Source: JBOGIG01 sp050742455
GTDB taxonomy: Bacteria; Actinomycetota; Acidimicrobiia; Acidimicrobiales; JBOGIG01
Direction of reading: 5' to 3'
Assembly: GCA_050742455.1 (NCBI GenBank)
Contig: JBOGIG010000061.1
Span: 1-19,562, forward strand
DNA length: 19,562 nt
Part shown: positions 1 to 6,971 of the stretch, one piece after another
Layout of the letters: the number at the start of each line of letters is the position of its first letter
How positions within the stretch are numbered: the first letter of the stretch is position 1
The notes under the pieces: generated by a model
Database searches by the model: none
What the model saw: only the letters and a program-made list of their open reading frames with translations
Told to the model about the DNA's origin: nothing
Program-made: the position numbers and the translations under genes

Positions 1-486
1 CCCCGCTGGTGGCGGGCCACCATGTTCGGAACCGGGGCGGCCATCGGGTATGCCTTCACCGCCTCGATGACCAAGGTTGTCACCCACTACGCGGCCCAGA
101 GTTGGCTGGGTATCTTCACTCATTGGCAGACCTACGGGTTGGCCATCTTCGGGGTGCTGTCCGTCTTCCTCACCCAGAACGCCTTTCACGCCGGACCCAT
201 CGGGGCCTCGCAGGCCGCTTTGGTGCTGGTCGATCCGCTGGTCAGCATCGCCATTGGCGTCGCCCTCTTCGGCGACAACCTGCAGACCGACGGGGCCCGG
301 GGACCCCTGGAGGCACTTTCCCTCTTGGTTCTGGTCGGAGGGGGATTCGTTCTGTCCCACTCCTCGGTTATGGCTGTTTTGAAGGGCGGAGGGGGGGCGA
401 GAGGCGACCTGCTCACCCCTCGTTTTCATCCCCGGCACCTCAGTCCCATTGACCCGACGGACTCACCCTCGCACCGAGTCACCTGA
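1..486 (+). CDS. DMT/EamA-family transporter, C-terminal part (5' truncated by window edge)
   Basis: The frame is open from base 1 (reading R-W-W-R-A-T before the Met at base 22), so the gene starts outside the window and the Met at 22 is probably internal. The visible part has about four hydrophobic segments: AAIGYAFTASMTK, IFTHWQTYGLAIFGVLSVFL, ALVLVDPLVSIAIGVALFG and LLVLVGGGFVLS. This pattern, including a small-residue helix with a conserved Pro followed by a G-x2-LFG-like turn, fits the second EamA half of drug/metabolite transporters, which export or import small metabolites across the inner membrane. The last 40 or so residues are a polar, Pro/Ser-rich cytoplasmic tail. It is convergent with the amine oxidase gene with 17 bp between them and no visible terminator. 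The family call is good; the substrate is unknown. Confidence 0.75.
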   Translation, partial: PRWWRATMFGTGAAIGYAFTASMTKVVTHYAAQSWLGIFTHWQTYGLAIFGVLSVFLTQNAFHAGPIGASQAALVLVDPLVSIAIGVALFGDNLQTDGARGPLEALSLLVLVGGGFVLSHSSVMAVLKGGGGARGDLLTPRFHPRHLSPIDPTDSPSHRVT

Positions 487-503
487 CGGGACGGCCCCGC
501 AAC

Positions 504-2450
504 TCACTGGCAGTGCCCTTGCGGTGGGGGGACGTCGAGAGCCGGGTTGGCATCGAAGAAACCTGTCGGAACCAGGTGGAACCCGCAGTACTCCACCGGC
601 ATCACCGGCCAGTCCTCGGGCCGGGGCACGTGGGTCAGACCGAAGGTGTACCAGGCGACGATGGAGGTGCCGGTCAAATCACGGTCGGCCTGCGTCCAGC
701 GAAGCAGTCCGTCCCCTCCCGAGTGCTGGTTGGGGTAGTCGCCCGCCGCCCGCCTCTCGTGGGGCGAGTAAGGGGTGACCCAAAGATTGTGTTGGGCGAA
801 GCCTGCCCGGCGCCCCACGCTGGAATCCGGATGGGCGAGCAGGGTGGGGGTGGAGGAGGGAACCAGCTTGTAGGCAACAGGCTGACCCAGTGAATTGAGG
901 ACCCCGGGATTGGTGATCTTCCAATGGCGGCTGGTGGCAGGATCGATGTCGCGGCGGGCCGCAAGCTCGGACTCGAGTCGCACCGTTTGGGGAGCAAAGG
1001 CATTGGACCACGGGTTGGCCGGGCCTGGGGGAAGGCGCCGGCAGGAGACTTCGTGCACTTCGTTGACGGATCCGTCCACCTCAAAATCGATGCGGGCGCA
1101 AAACAGGTGTTGATGGACGGGTGCTGCCAAGCTCTCGGCCACTCCGGTGGCATAGGGGGACGTCTGGCCCGGCCCCAGTGCCTGGGTGGACAGGATCCCG
1201 GTCAGCTTGACCTCGAACTGGATCGACCCATCCAGGTAGAAGTACCAGTAGAAGCCGTACTCGTAGTTGCCCACGGTGGAGATGGACGAAACCACCAGAC
1301 GCCGGGAGCGGCGCACTTCGGTTCGTCCCCCGTGCATATCCTGGTGCTTCCACAAGATGCCGTAGTCCTCTTCGTGGATGCACACGGCGTTGGCCACCAC
1401 GTAGGGCCGCCCCCGCTCATCGGCGAAGGTGGCGTCGAGGTAGGAGATCACTCCGAGGCAGTCGCAACCCAAGGCCAGGGAGTTGGCCATCCGCCCCAGC
1501 CCCCATTCGCCGGCGTCGAAAGCGTTCTTCCAGCCGTGCATAGGACCCGGATCGCCATAGGGGACGACCATCTCGGTGATCGAAGCCCGGTGCAGGATGG
1601 ACCGAAGGCGCTCGCCGTCCTGGTAGCCCACGGAGTGCAGGACCAGGCCTTCGTGGGGGTCCATGGCCACCCGCAGCGACCAGCGCTGCCACCGGATCAG
1701 GTTGGCCTCGACCGTGAAGCCGGCCCCGGACGGCTGGGTGATCTCCAGGGGCGAAAGGTCAGTGCGCAGCGGTTGGTGGTCCTCGGGGTAGTAGCTACCA
1801 GTGGCGCTCGGTATGGGTACTACGCCGTGGTCGAGGACTTCGAGGACCTCCCCCCGCCCGATATCCACCGTGACCACCACTCCCTCGATGGGACGGGCAT
1901 AGCCGTTGTCGGTCGGGTGCTCGCGGTAATAGGACAGGCAGCGTGCGATGCGACGGTTGTATTCAATGGCCAGGGAGAAATTTCCGGTGGGCCAGGGATC
2001 TATTTGGATCTTGTCGAAGTCGGTAATTCCCCGCCGGCCCATGGCCCGTCGCCACTCCGGATCGGCTCGCACGGCCTCGATGGCCCCCATACACTCCTCG
2101 ATCAGCAGGGCAGGACGCACGCCGTGCTGTTCCTGCCACGTGGTGATGGAGCCCGCGGGCAGAGCCACAGTGACCTCGATAACCGTGCTGTCCGGCCCAG
2201 GCACGACGACCAGGCGTACCCGGCGCTCGACGGGGTCGGTTTCTCGGTGCTCGGCGATTGCCTGGCGGGAGGGATCCTCCAGGGTGACCGAGGCGAAGCG
2301 GGCGTCGGGTCCGAGCCTGGGGTCGGCGCTCACGATGGCCACCGCCGCTTGAATCTCGTCGGCGCGAAGCGTATCGAGGGGATGGGTTACCAACTCGATG
2401 GCCAACTCCTGTGCATTCCCGACTGACCGACCGACTGGTCCGTCACCCAC
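504..2450 (-). CDS. Primary-amine oxidase (copper/topaquinone amine oxidase)
   Basis: This enzyme oxidatively deaminates primary amines to aldehydes, releasing ammonia and hydrogen peroxide. All catalytic landmarks of copper amine oxidases are visible (numbering from the GTG at 2450, 648 aa). They are the catalytic-base Asp in FDAGEW (about D312), the topaquinone precursor Tyr in GNYEYG (about Y396, codon 1263-1265), the HQH copper pair (about H446/H448) and the third copper His in GLTHVPRPEDW (about H607). The region ANSLALGCDCLG and the C-terminal WPVMPVE block closely resemble Arthrobacter-type phenylethylamine oxidases, which are about 640 aa. The frame is open upstream to 2552, but that would overlap the tetR coding region by 110 bp. 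I therefore chose GTG at 2450, which overlaps the tetR stop (2445-2443) and suggests translational coupling. The start is uncertain because no strong Shine-Dalgarno sequence is seen; TTG at 2405 is an alternative. No signal peptide is seen, so it is probably cytoplasmic. The natural substrate amine is not deducible. Confidence 0.93.
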   Translation of the reverse strand: MGDGPVGRSVGNAQELAIELVTHPLDTLRADEIQAAVAIVSADPRLGPDARFASVTLEDPSRQAIAEHRETDPVERRVRLVVVPGPDSTVIEVTVALPAGSITTWQEQHGVRPALLIEECMGAIEAVRADPEWRRAMGRRGITDFDKIQIDPWPTGNFSLAIEYNRRIARCLSYYREHPTDNGYARPIEGVVVTVDIGRGEVLEVLDHGVVPIPSATGSYYPEDHQPLRTDLSPLEITQPSGAGFTVEANLIRWQRWSLRVAMDPHEGLVLHSVGYQDGERLRSILHRASITEMVVPYGDPGPMHGWKNAFDAGEWGLGRMANSLALGCDCLGVISYLDATFADERGRPYVVANAVCIHEEDYGILWKHQDMHGGRTEVRRSRRLVVSSISTVGNYEYGFYWYFYLDGSIQFEVKLTGILSTQALGPGQTSPYATGVAESLAAPVHQHLFCARIDFEVDGSVNEVHEVSCRRLPPGPANPWSNAFAPQTVRLESELAARRDIDPATSRHWKITNPGVLNSLGQPVAYKLVPSSTPTLLAHPDSSVGRRAGFAQHNLWVTPYSPHERRAAGDYPNQHSGGDGLLRWTQADRDLTGTSIVAWYTFGLTHVPRPEDWPVMPVEYCGFHLVPTGFFDANPALDVPPPQGHCQ

Positions 2451-3090
2451 CGTTGCCGTGGCCCGTCTCGGCGCCCAGCTTGACCTGGCGATCACCGGTT
2501 CCCAGGCCGGCCACCAGGTGGTCGATGACGGCCAGGGTGCCATGGCGATCACCGGTGGTGAGCACGTGCAGGGTGGCCTCGGTCAGGGCGCCAAAGAGGA
2601 CCCGGGCCAGGGCATCGGGGTCGAGGGCTACTATCTCGCCCCGCTCCATGCCCACGGTCAGTACCCCCCGCAACAGGGCCACGGCATCCTTGCCGTCGGC
2701 CGTGGTCGCAACGTCGAGCTCGGGGATGGTCCAGGCGTCGCGTAGGAAGAACTGGGCCTCGCCAAGATCATCGAGGGTGTCGAGGAAGACCACGAAGGCC
2801 TGGCGGATCCCCGAGACGGTGTCGGCTTGGGGGTCCAGGGCGGCCAGGCCATCGACGGTGAGCCGCTCGAAGAGATCGTGGCGAAGATCGCGTCCGATGT
2901 CGTCCTTGTCGGTGAACCAGTAGTAGACGGCACCTTTTGTCACTCCGGCCGCGGCGGCTATGTCCTCCACGCTCACTGCGTGGTAGCCCCGGGCGGCGAA
3001 CTCGCTCAGGGCGACGTCCAGTATGCGCCGGCGGGTCTCCTGGCCCCGGGGTTGGCGCCGGCTCAAAAGATCCTGCCTTTGTTCACACAT
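2443..3090 (-). CDS. TetR-family transcriptional regulator
   Basis: This is a 215-aa protein with the canonical TetR N-terminal DNA-binding domain. It has helix 1 around residues 20-33 (TRRRILDVALSEF), then the helix-turn-helix at about 40-60 (VSVEDIAAAAGVTKGAVYYWF) followed by D-K-D-D. The C-terminal two-thirds is a variable helical ligand-binding and dimerisation region. It is the first gene of a probable two-gene unit with the amine oxidase, whose start overlaps its stop. It is transcribed divergently from the P450 gene, and two inverted repeats lie in the shared upstream region, which suggests it represses itself and the P450 run. No good Shine-Dalgarno sequence precedes the ATG at 3090. 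A possible -10 (TAGAAT, minus strand, 3141-3136) lies upstream. The inducer is unknown. Confidence 0.92.
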   Translation of the reverse strand: MCEQRQDLLSRRQPRGQETRRRILDVALSEFAARGYHAVSVEDIAAAAGVTKGAVYYWFTDKDDIGRDLRHDLFERLTVDGLAALDPQADTVSGIRQAFVVFLDTLDDLGEAQFFLRDAWTIPELDVATTADGKDAVALLRGVLTVGMERGEIVALDPDALARVLFGALTEATLHVLTTGDRHGTLAVIDHLVAGLGTGDRQVKLGAETGHGNGG

Positions 3091-3155
3091 CGGCCCGGAC
3101 TGCGCATGCTCATGGCCTTCCCCTTCGACGGCCCCATTCTATTCGTGCGTCGCTT

Positions 3156-3170
3156 CATACGAATTGTATG
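3156..3170. promoter_or_regulatory. Candidate TetR operator 1: CATAC-N5-GTATG inverted repeat
   Basis: A perfect 5-bp inverted repeat (CATAC, 5-bp spacer GAATT, GTATG) sits between the divergent tetR and P450 genes. It lies just upstream of a possible tetR -10 (TAGAAT on the minus strand, 3141-3136) and so would cover the -35 region of tetR. This placement fits autoregulation. The repeat is seen directly; binding by the adjacent TetR protein is inference. Confidence 0.5.
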
Positions 3171-3195
3171 GACAACCTACTGGCCGAAGTAAATC

Positions 3196-3220
3196 CATAC
3201 TGCTAGTATTACTCACATAC
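3196..3220. promoter_or_regulatory. Candidate operator 2 with overlapping extended -10 promoter for the P450 run
   Basis: ATACT-GCT-AGTAT (3197-3209) is a second perfect 5-bp inverted repeat. It overlaps TGCTAGTAT (3201-3209), which matches an extended -10 promoter (TG-n-TAnnnT) reading toward the P450 gene. A further CATAC half-site lies at 3216-3220. The half-site CATAC therefore recurs at 3156, 3196 and 3216, 40 and 20 bp apart, about whole helical turns. I see no convincing -35. The assignment to the neighbouring TetR is inferred from position. Confidence 0.45.
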
Positions 3221-3243
3221 GCTAAGGATGTGGAACCGGCCCG

Positions 3244-3275
3244 GACGGAAAGACGGGAAGACGGAAAGACGGAAG
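3244..3275 (+). repeat. 8-bp tandem repeat x4 (GACGGAAA-like) in the P450 leader
   Basis: Four consecutive 8-bp units, GACGGAAA, GACGGGAA, GACGGAAA and GACGGAAG, run directly into the Shine-Dalgarno sequence GGAAGGA (3271-3277) of the P450 gene. Each unit carries a weak ribosome-binding-like purine stretch. The copies differ at only one or two positions, so the array is recent or selected. Changes in copy number would alter leader length and the number of ribosome-binding-like sites. Confidence 0.8.
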
Positions 3276-3281
3276 GACCCC

Positions 3282-4556
3282 ATGGCTAACTCGACAGTCA
3301 CGCTGAACACGGTCACGCCGAACACCGAGGCGACCTTTGATCCCTTCGAGTTGCAGGACACTGTCACCGGGGACATCCGCGACCCCTATCCGAGGATGGC
3401 CGAGCTACGCCGGCAAAGCGCAGTGCACGTGGGCGAGATCGACTTCACCGGATCAGACCCGCAAGGCGATGTTCTCCGGGATATAGGCGACCGACCCCCT
3501 CCGGTCTCGGTCTTCGGCCATGACGAGGTGGTAGCTGCCCTGCGGGATGACAAGACGTTCTCCTCGACAGTCTACGAGGGAGTGACCGGGGCGGTCATGG
3601 GGCGGACCATCCTCGAGATGGACTCGACCGAGCACAAGGTGCAAAGGGCTCTGGTCTCGCCGGCATTTCGGGCCCGGATCCTTCAACGCTGGGAGCTTGA
3701 CCTCGTCCGGTCGGTGGTTGACCACCTGATCGACGGCTTTGCCCGTAGCGGCCGCGCCGATCTGGTTCGCGAGTTGACCTTTGGCTTTCCTGTGCAGGTC
3801 ATCGCCCGCATCCTGGGACTGCCCATGGATGACTACCCCAAGTTCCAGCGCTGGGCCGTGGAGCTGATCAGCGTGACGGCCAACTGGGACAGAGGCATGG
3901 CCGCCTCGCAGACATTGCGGTCCTACCTGATGCACGTAATCGATCAGCGGCGCAGAGGGGCCGCCGACGATCTCATCAGTGACCTGGTGGTGGCCGAGGT
4001 GGACGGCGAACGCCTGGCCGACGAAGACATCCTGGCATTCTTGCGCTTGTTGTTGCCGGCCGGGGTCGAGACCACCTACCGCGCCACCGGGAACTTATTG
4101 TTCGCCCTTTTGAACAACCCCGAGCAGCTCGAAGCCGTGCGCGCCGACCGCAGCCTGCTGCCCCGGGCCTTTGAGGAGTCCATTAGATGGGAACCGCCCG
4201 TGACCGTCATCCTGCGCCGGACGGCCAACGACACCGTACTGGGCGGGGTGCGGATTGCCGCCGACTCGGACGTGGGTCTGTTCCTCGGCGCCGCGAACCG
4301 CGACGAAAGTCGCTACACCAACCCGGACCGCTTCGACATCTGGCGCGAACCCCAGCCCCATGTGGGCTTCGGCTTCGGCGCCCACCTGTGCCTGGGCATG
4401 CACCTGGCCCGGATGGAGGCCAGGGTGGCGGTGGACGCCATTCTCGACCGCCTCGACGACATCAGCCTGGATCCAGAGGCGGGTGGCGATCCTCACATTC
4501 ACGGCCTGGCATTTCGCTCGCCCACGTCCCTGCCCGTCTCCTTCTCGGCCTCCTGA
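3282..4556 (+). CDS. Cytochrome P450 monooxygenase
   Basis: This is a soluble bacterial-type P450 (424 aa) that would insert one oxygen atom into an organic substrate using electrons from a ferredoxin and reductase; neither partner is encoded nearby. Diagnostic features are the I-helix oxygen-activation motif AGVETT (about 260-265), the K-helix ExxR as E-S-I-R (about 299-302) and the heme-binding loop FGFGAHLCLG with the heme-ligand Cys at about 370. A C-helix H-x3-R lies at about 118-122. I chose ATG 3282 because GGAAGGA lies a few bases upstream. The in-frame ATG at 3228 would instead translate the tandem repeat into a charged extension with little homology-like character. It is the first gene of the forward run and probably under control of the divergent TetR. 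The subfamily and substrate cannot be assigned; steroid- and terpenoid-type P450s share this layout. Confidence 0.93.
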   Translation: MANSTVTLNTVTPNTEATFDPFELQDTVTGDIRDPYPRMAELRRQSAVHVGEIDFTGSDPQGDVLRDIGDRPPPVSVFGHDEVVAALRDDKTFSSTVYEGVTGAVMGRTILEMDSTEHKVQRALVSPAFRARILQRWELDLVRSVVDHLIDGFARSGRADLVRELTFGFPVQVIARILGLPMDDYPKFQRWAVELISVTANWDRGMAASQTLRSYLMHVIDQRRRGAADDLISDLVVAEVDGERLADEDILAFLRLLLPAGVETTYRATGNLLFALLNNPEQLEAVRADRSLLPRAFEESIRWEPPVTVILRRTANDTVLGGVRIAADSDVGLFLGAANRDESRYTNPDRFDIWREPQPHVGFGFGAHLCLGMHLARMEARVAVDAILDRLDDISLDPEAGGDPHIHGLAFRSPTSLPVSFSAS

Positions 4557-4660
4557 CCATCCACGCGGTGGCGCCGAGCCTGCCCTTGACCGGCGATCAT
4601 GGGGGGACAAACCTTGAGGTGGGCCCGCCTGCCCGCTTGCCCTGTTAGGTTCGAGCGCCC

Positions 4661-5221
4661 ATGCCGATATGGCTGACTTCCGATGAGTACCGGACCCTGA
4701 GCGCGGTGTGCGAACGCATGATTCCCGCTGACCAAACTCCCGGGGCCACCGAGGCCGGCGTGGCCGACTATATCGATGGACTGTTGGGGGCGTTTTGCTT
4801 TGATCCGCCCCGGATCTGGGCCGGGGGGCCGACTTCGGGTCGGCACGGGGGTGGAGCCCACTTTGTCCAGTTCCATCGACTGGGTGATCTGGACGAGCTG
4901 GCCTGGCGTACTCGGATCGAGGGATCACTGGGGCGACCGGAGCGGGAGTTCAATGGCTCGGTGAGGGGTTGGCAGGAGGAGTACCGCTCGGGCTTGGCCG
5001 CCCTGGGAACCGACTTTTGCGACCTTGGGGGTCAAGAGCAGGACGAACGTCTCAGGCTTCAACCGGAATTTGCCGGCCAGGTATACGAGCACGCATGCGA
5101 GGGCATGTACGGCGCCCCCGAGTACGGGGGCAATCGGGGTCAGGTGGGCTGGGCTGGAATCGGCTTCACCGGGGATGTCCAGCCCCGGGGTTGGACCGAT
5201 GCCGAGGTGGCCGGACCGTGA
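4661..5221 (+). CDS. Gluconate 2-dehydrogenase subunit 3-like protein (small subunit of GMC dehydrogenase)
   Basis: This 186-aa protein begins with LTSDEYRTLSAVCERMIPAD, the N-terminal hallmark of the gluconate 2-dehydrogenase subunit 3 family, followed by an A-G-V-A-D-Y-I-D segment typical of these small subunits. Family members partner a GMC flavoprotein, and such a protein starts immediately downstream with a GTGA overlap. In known periplasmic complexes this subunit carries a Tat signal that exports both proteins. Here the domain starts within a few residues of the Met and no twin-arginine signal is present, so the complex is probably cytoplasmic. About 105 bp separates it from the P450 stop. 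I see no clear terminator or strong promoter in that gap, so co-transcription is likely. The Shine-Dalgarno sequence is weak (GAG only). Confidence 0.8.
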   Translation: MPIWLTSDEYRTLSAVCERMIPADQTPGATEAGVADYIDGLLGAFCFDPPRIWAGGPTSGRHGGGAHFVQFHRLGDLDELAWRTRIEGSLGRPEREFNGSVRGWQEEYRSGLAALGTDFCDLGGQEQDERLRLQPEFAGQVYEHACEGMYGAPEYGGNRGQVGWAGIGFTGDVQPRGWTDAEVAGP

Positions 5222-6873
5222 CCGTGGACGCCATCATCGTTGGATCCGGACCCGGGGGATCCACGGCGGCCGACGTTCTCACGGCGGCGGGGTGGTCGGT
5301 GGTGATCTTCGAGAAGGGGCGCAATCATCTGATCGACCCGCATGATCCGACCCGCTTGGCCACCGACTTCTCCAACGATGAGATCAAGTTCGTATTTCGC
5401 CATTTCCTCGGCCCCGACCCTTTCCTCGAACCGCGCACGTTCCGAACTGGCCCGGGCGATGGGGACCATTCCTATGTCGGCGACATAAATACCATCCCGT
5501 CCACTGTCGGCGGGGGTGGGACTCACGCCGACGGCAAGGTGCCCCGGTTCCGAGAGGAGGACTTTGGTCTACTTTCCACCTACGGGCCTCAGGACGATGC
5601 CGCCGTAGCGGACTGGCCAATCTCCTATGACGATCTGGAGCCTTTCTACGCTCAGGTGGAAAGGCTCATCGGGGTTTCGGGCGAGGCCGGGGCCAACCCT
5701 TTCGCTGCCTGGCGTTCGGGTCCTTATCCCATGGCCCCAGGGGCGCCCATGTACGGCGCCACCCTGTCGGCCCAAGCGGCCCAAGAGCTGGGATACCATC
5801 CCTATCCGGCCCCGGGGGCGACCAACTCCATCCCCTACGCCGGACGCCCGGCCTGCAACAACTGTGGCTTTTGCTCGTTCTTTGGCTGCCCCATCCACGC
5901 CAAGGGGGACCCGGTGGCCATGTTGCAGCGGGCACTGCTCACGGGGCAGGCCGAGCTGCGCCCGGAGACCTTCGTATCGAGAATCCGCAAGAGCCGAAAT
6001 CGAGCAACGGGCGTGGACTTCATCGGTCCCGACGGGGTGGAGCGTTCGATGGATGCTCGCTATGTGGTGGTGGCCGGCGGTGCGGTGGAAACCCCCCGCC
6101 TGCTGCTGTTGTCGGGTTTCGACCATCCTCTTATCGGACGAAATTTGATGGTCCATTTCCAAACGATCGCCGTGGGCGGATTCGCGGAGCTCCGCCTCCA
6201 CGCCGAACGGGGGCGGGCCGTGACCCACGTGCACGACGACCCGATGGTCCCCGACGACGCCTCCCGGGCCGCCGCCCGCCAGGCCGGCCTCCCCTGGATG
6301 AGGGGGGGCATGGTGGAACACGGAGGTACCGGGCTACCCATATTGGAAGCCAAACTCTACGGTTGGGGGCCGTCGCACAAGCACCAGATGCGTGCCTCCC
6401 CGCTGCGCGACCGGCTGTGGGCCTTCACCATGCAGGGCGAGGATCTTCCGGCCCCCACAAACCGCATCGATCTCGACCCCACCGTGCGCGACGTGCGGGG
6501 TTTCCCGGTGGCCCGCTACACCTACAAGCCCCACCCACATGAGCTGGCGGCATCGGCGCACCACGGAGCCCGACTGGCTGAGGTTCTCACCGCCATGGGG
6601 GCGCAGTGGACATCGGTGGCCACCTCGCCCGGGTCCAGCGGCGGGCCCGGCGCCCGTACGTGTCCCGAGGCCCCTATGAGCCGCCACGTCATGGGCACAA
6701 CCCGGATGGGCCGGGACCCAAAGGAATCGGTGGTGGACCCTTACGGCCGTGTCCATGGTATGGACAACTTGGTCATCGCCGACTCGTCGGTGTTCGTCAC
6801 GTCGTCGGGCTACGGACCCACCCTGACCCTCGCGGCCCTGGCGGCGCGATCGGCCACGGCCATGTTGGGCTGA
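5218..6873 (+). CDS. GMC-family FAD oxidoreductase with cysteine cluster
   Basis: This is a 551-aa flavoprotein of the glucose-methanol-choline family, expected to oxidise an alcohol or sugar-like substrate. The FAD dinucleotide fold GSGPGG is at residues 9-14. A cluster C-x2-C-x2-C-x4-C (C213, C216, C219, C224) resembles the iron-sulfur site reported for the large subunit of bacterial FAD-dependent glucose and fructose dehydrogenases. The C-terminal active-site region has the His in MSRHVMGTTRMG (H490). The NP-x-L-T motif that normally supplies the second catalytic residue reads Y-G-P-T-L-T here (G533), so the usual Asn is missing. I chose GTG 5218, which overlaps the stop of the small-subunit gene (GTGA) with GAGG 10 bases upstream. 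The frame is open to 4969, but that would overlap the small-subunit gene by 250 bp. GTG 5224 is an alternative. No signal peptide is seen. Confidence 0.9.
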   Translation: MTVDAIIVGSGPGGSTAADVLTAAGWSVVIFEKGRNHLIDPHDPTRLATDFSNDEIKFVFRHFLGPDPFLEPRTFRTGPGDGDHSYVGDINTIPSTVGGGGTHADGKVPRFREEDFGLLSTYGPQDDAAVADWPISYDDLEPFYAQVERLIGVSGEAGANPFAAWRSGPYPMAPGAPMYGATLSAQAAQELGYHPYPAPGATNSIPYAGRPACNNCGFCSFFGCPIHAKGDPVAMLQRALLTGQAELRPETFVSRIRKSRNRATGVDFIGPDGVERSMDARYVVVAGGAVETPRLLLLSGFDHPLIGRNLMVHFQTIAVGGFAELRLHAERGRAVTHVHDDPMVPDDASRAAARQAGLPWMRGGMVEHGGTGLPILEAKLYGWGPSHKHQMRASPLRDRLWAFTMQGEDLPAPTNRIDLDPTVRDVRGFPVARYTYKPHPHELAASAHHGARLAEVLTAMGAQWTSVATSPGSSGGPGARTCPEAPMSRHVMGTTRMGRDPKESVVDPYGRVHGMDNLVIADSSVFVTSSGYGPTLTLAALAARSATAMLG

Positions 6874-6880
6874 TGGAAGG

Positions 6881-6971
6881 ATGGAGATGTGGGAATGACG
6901 GAGATGTGGCCATGACGGAGATTTGGCCATGACGGAGATGTGGGAATGACGGAGATGTGGCCATGACGGGT
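6881..6971 (+). repeat. 17-bp tandem repeat x5 forming chained minicistrons ahead of the SDR gene
   Basis: Five near-identical 17-bp units (type ATGTGGCCATGACGGAG) start at 6887, 6904, 6921, 6938 and 6955. Each unit has GGAG followed eight bases later by an ATGA. Because 17 is 2 modulo 3, every ATG opens a six-residue ORF whose TGA overlaps the ATG of the next unit. The ORFs start at 6895 (MTEMWP), 6912 (MTEIWP), 6929 (MTEMWE) and 6946 (MTEMWP), and the last stop (6964-6966) overlaps the ATG of the SDR gene at 6963. A preceding ORF MEMWE (6881-6898) feeds into the first. The array begins eight bases after the GMC stop. The repeat and reading frames are seen directly; any translational relay role is inference. 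Confidence 0.85.

Noticed and set aside
487..503. Terminator between the convergent transporter and amine oxidase genes
   Set aside because: Only 17 bp are available and no stem-loop is visible.
924..2426. 500-codon open frame on the plus strand opposite the amine oxidase gene
   Set aside because: The opposite strand encodes a complete copper amine oxidase with all catalytic residues. This frame has no recognisable domain and is the usual GC-rich antisense shadow.
4557..4660. Possible terminator or promoter between P450 and the small-subunit gene
   Set aside because: A TTGACC is present at 4586 but no -10 follows at usable spacing. The GC-rich GGTGGGCCCGCC near-palindrome has no U-rich tail, so neither is supported.
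4969..5217. Upstream extension of the GMC frame
   Set aside because: It overlaps the small-subunit gene by 250 bp, while the FAD-binding fold begins right after the GTG at 5218.
6887..6971. The 17-bp array as a CRISPR array
   Set aside because: The units are directly adjacent without spacers and much shorter than CRISPR repeats.
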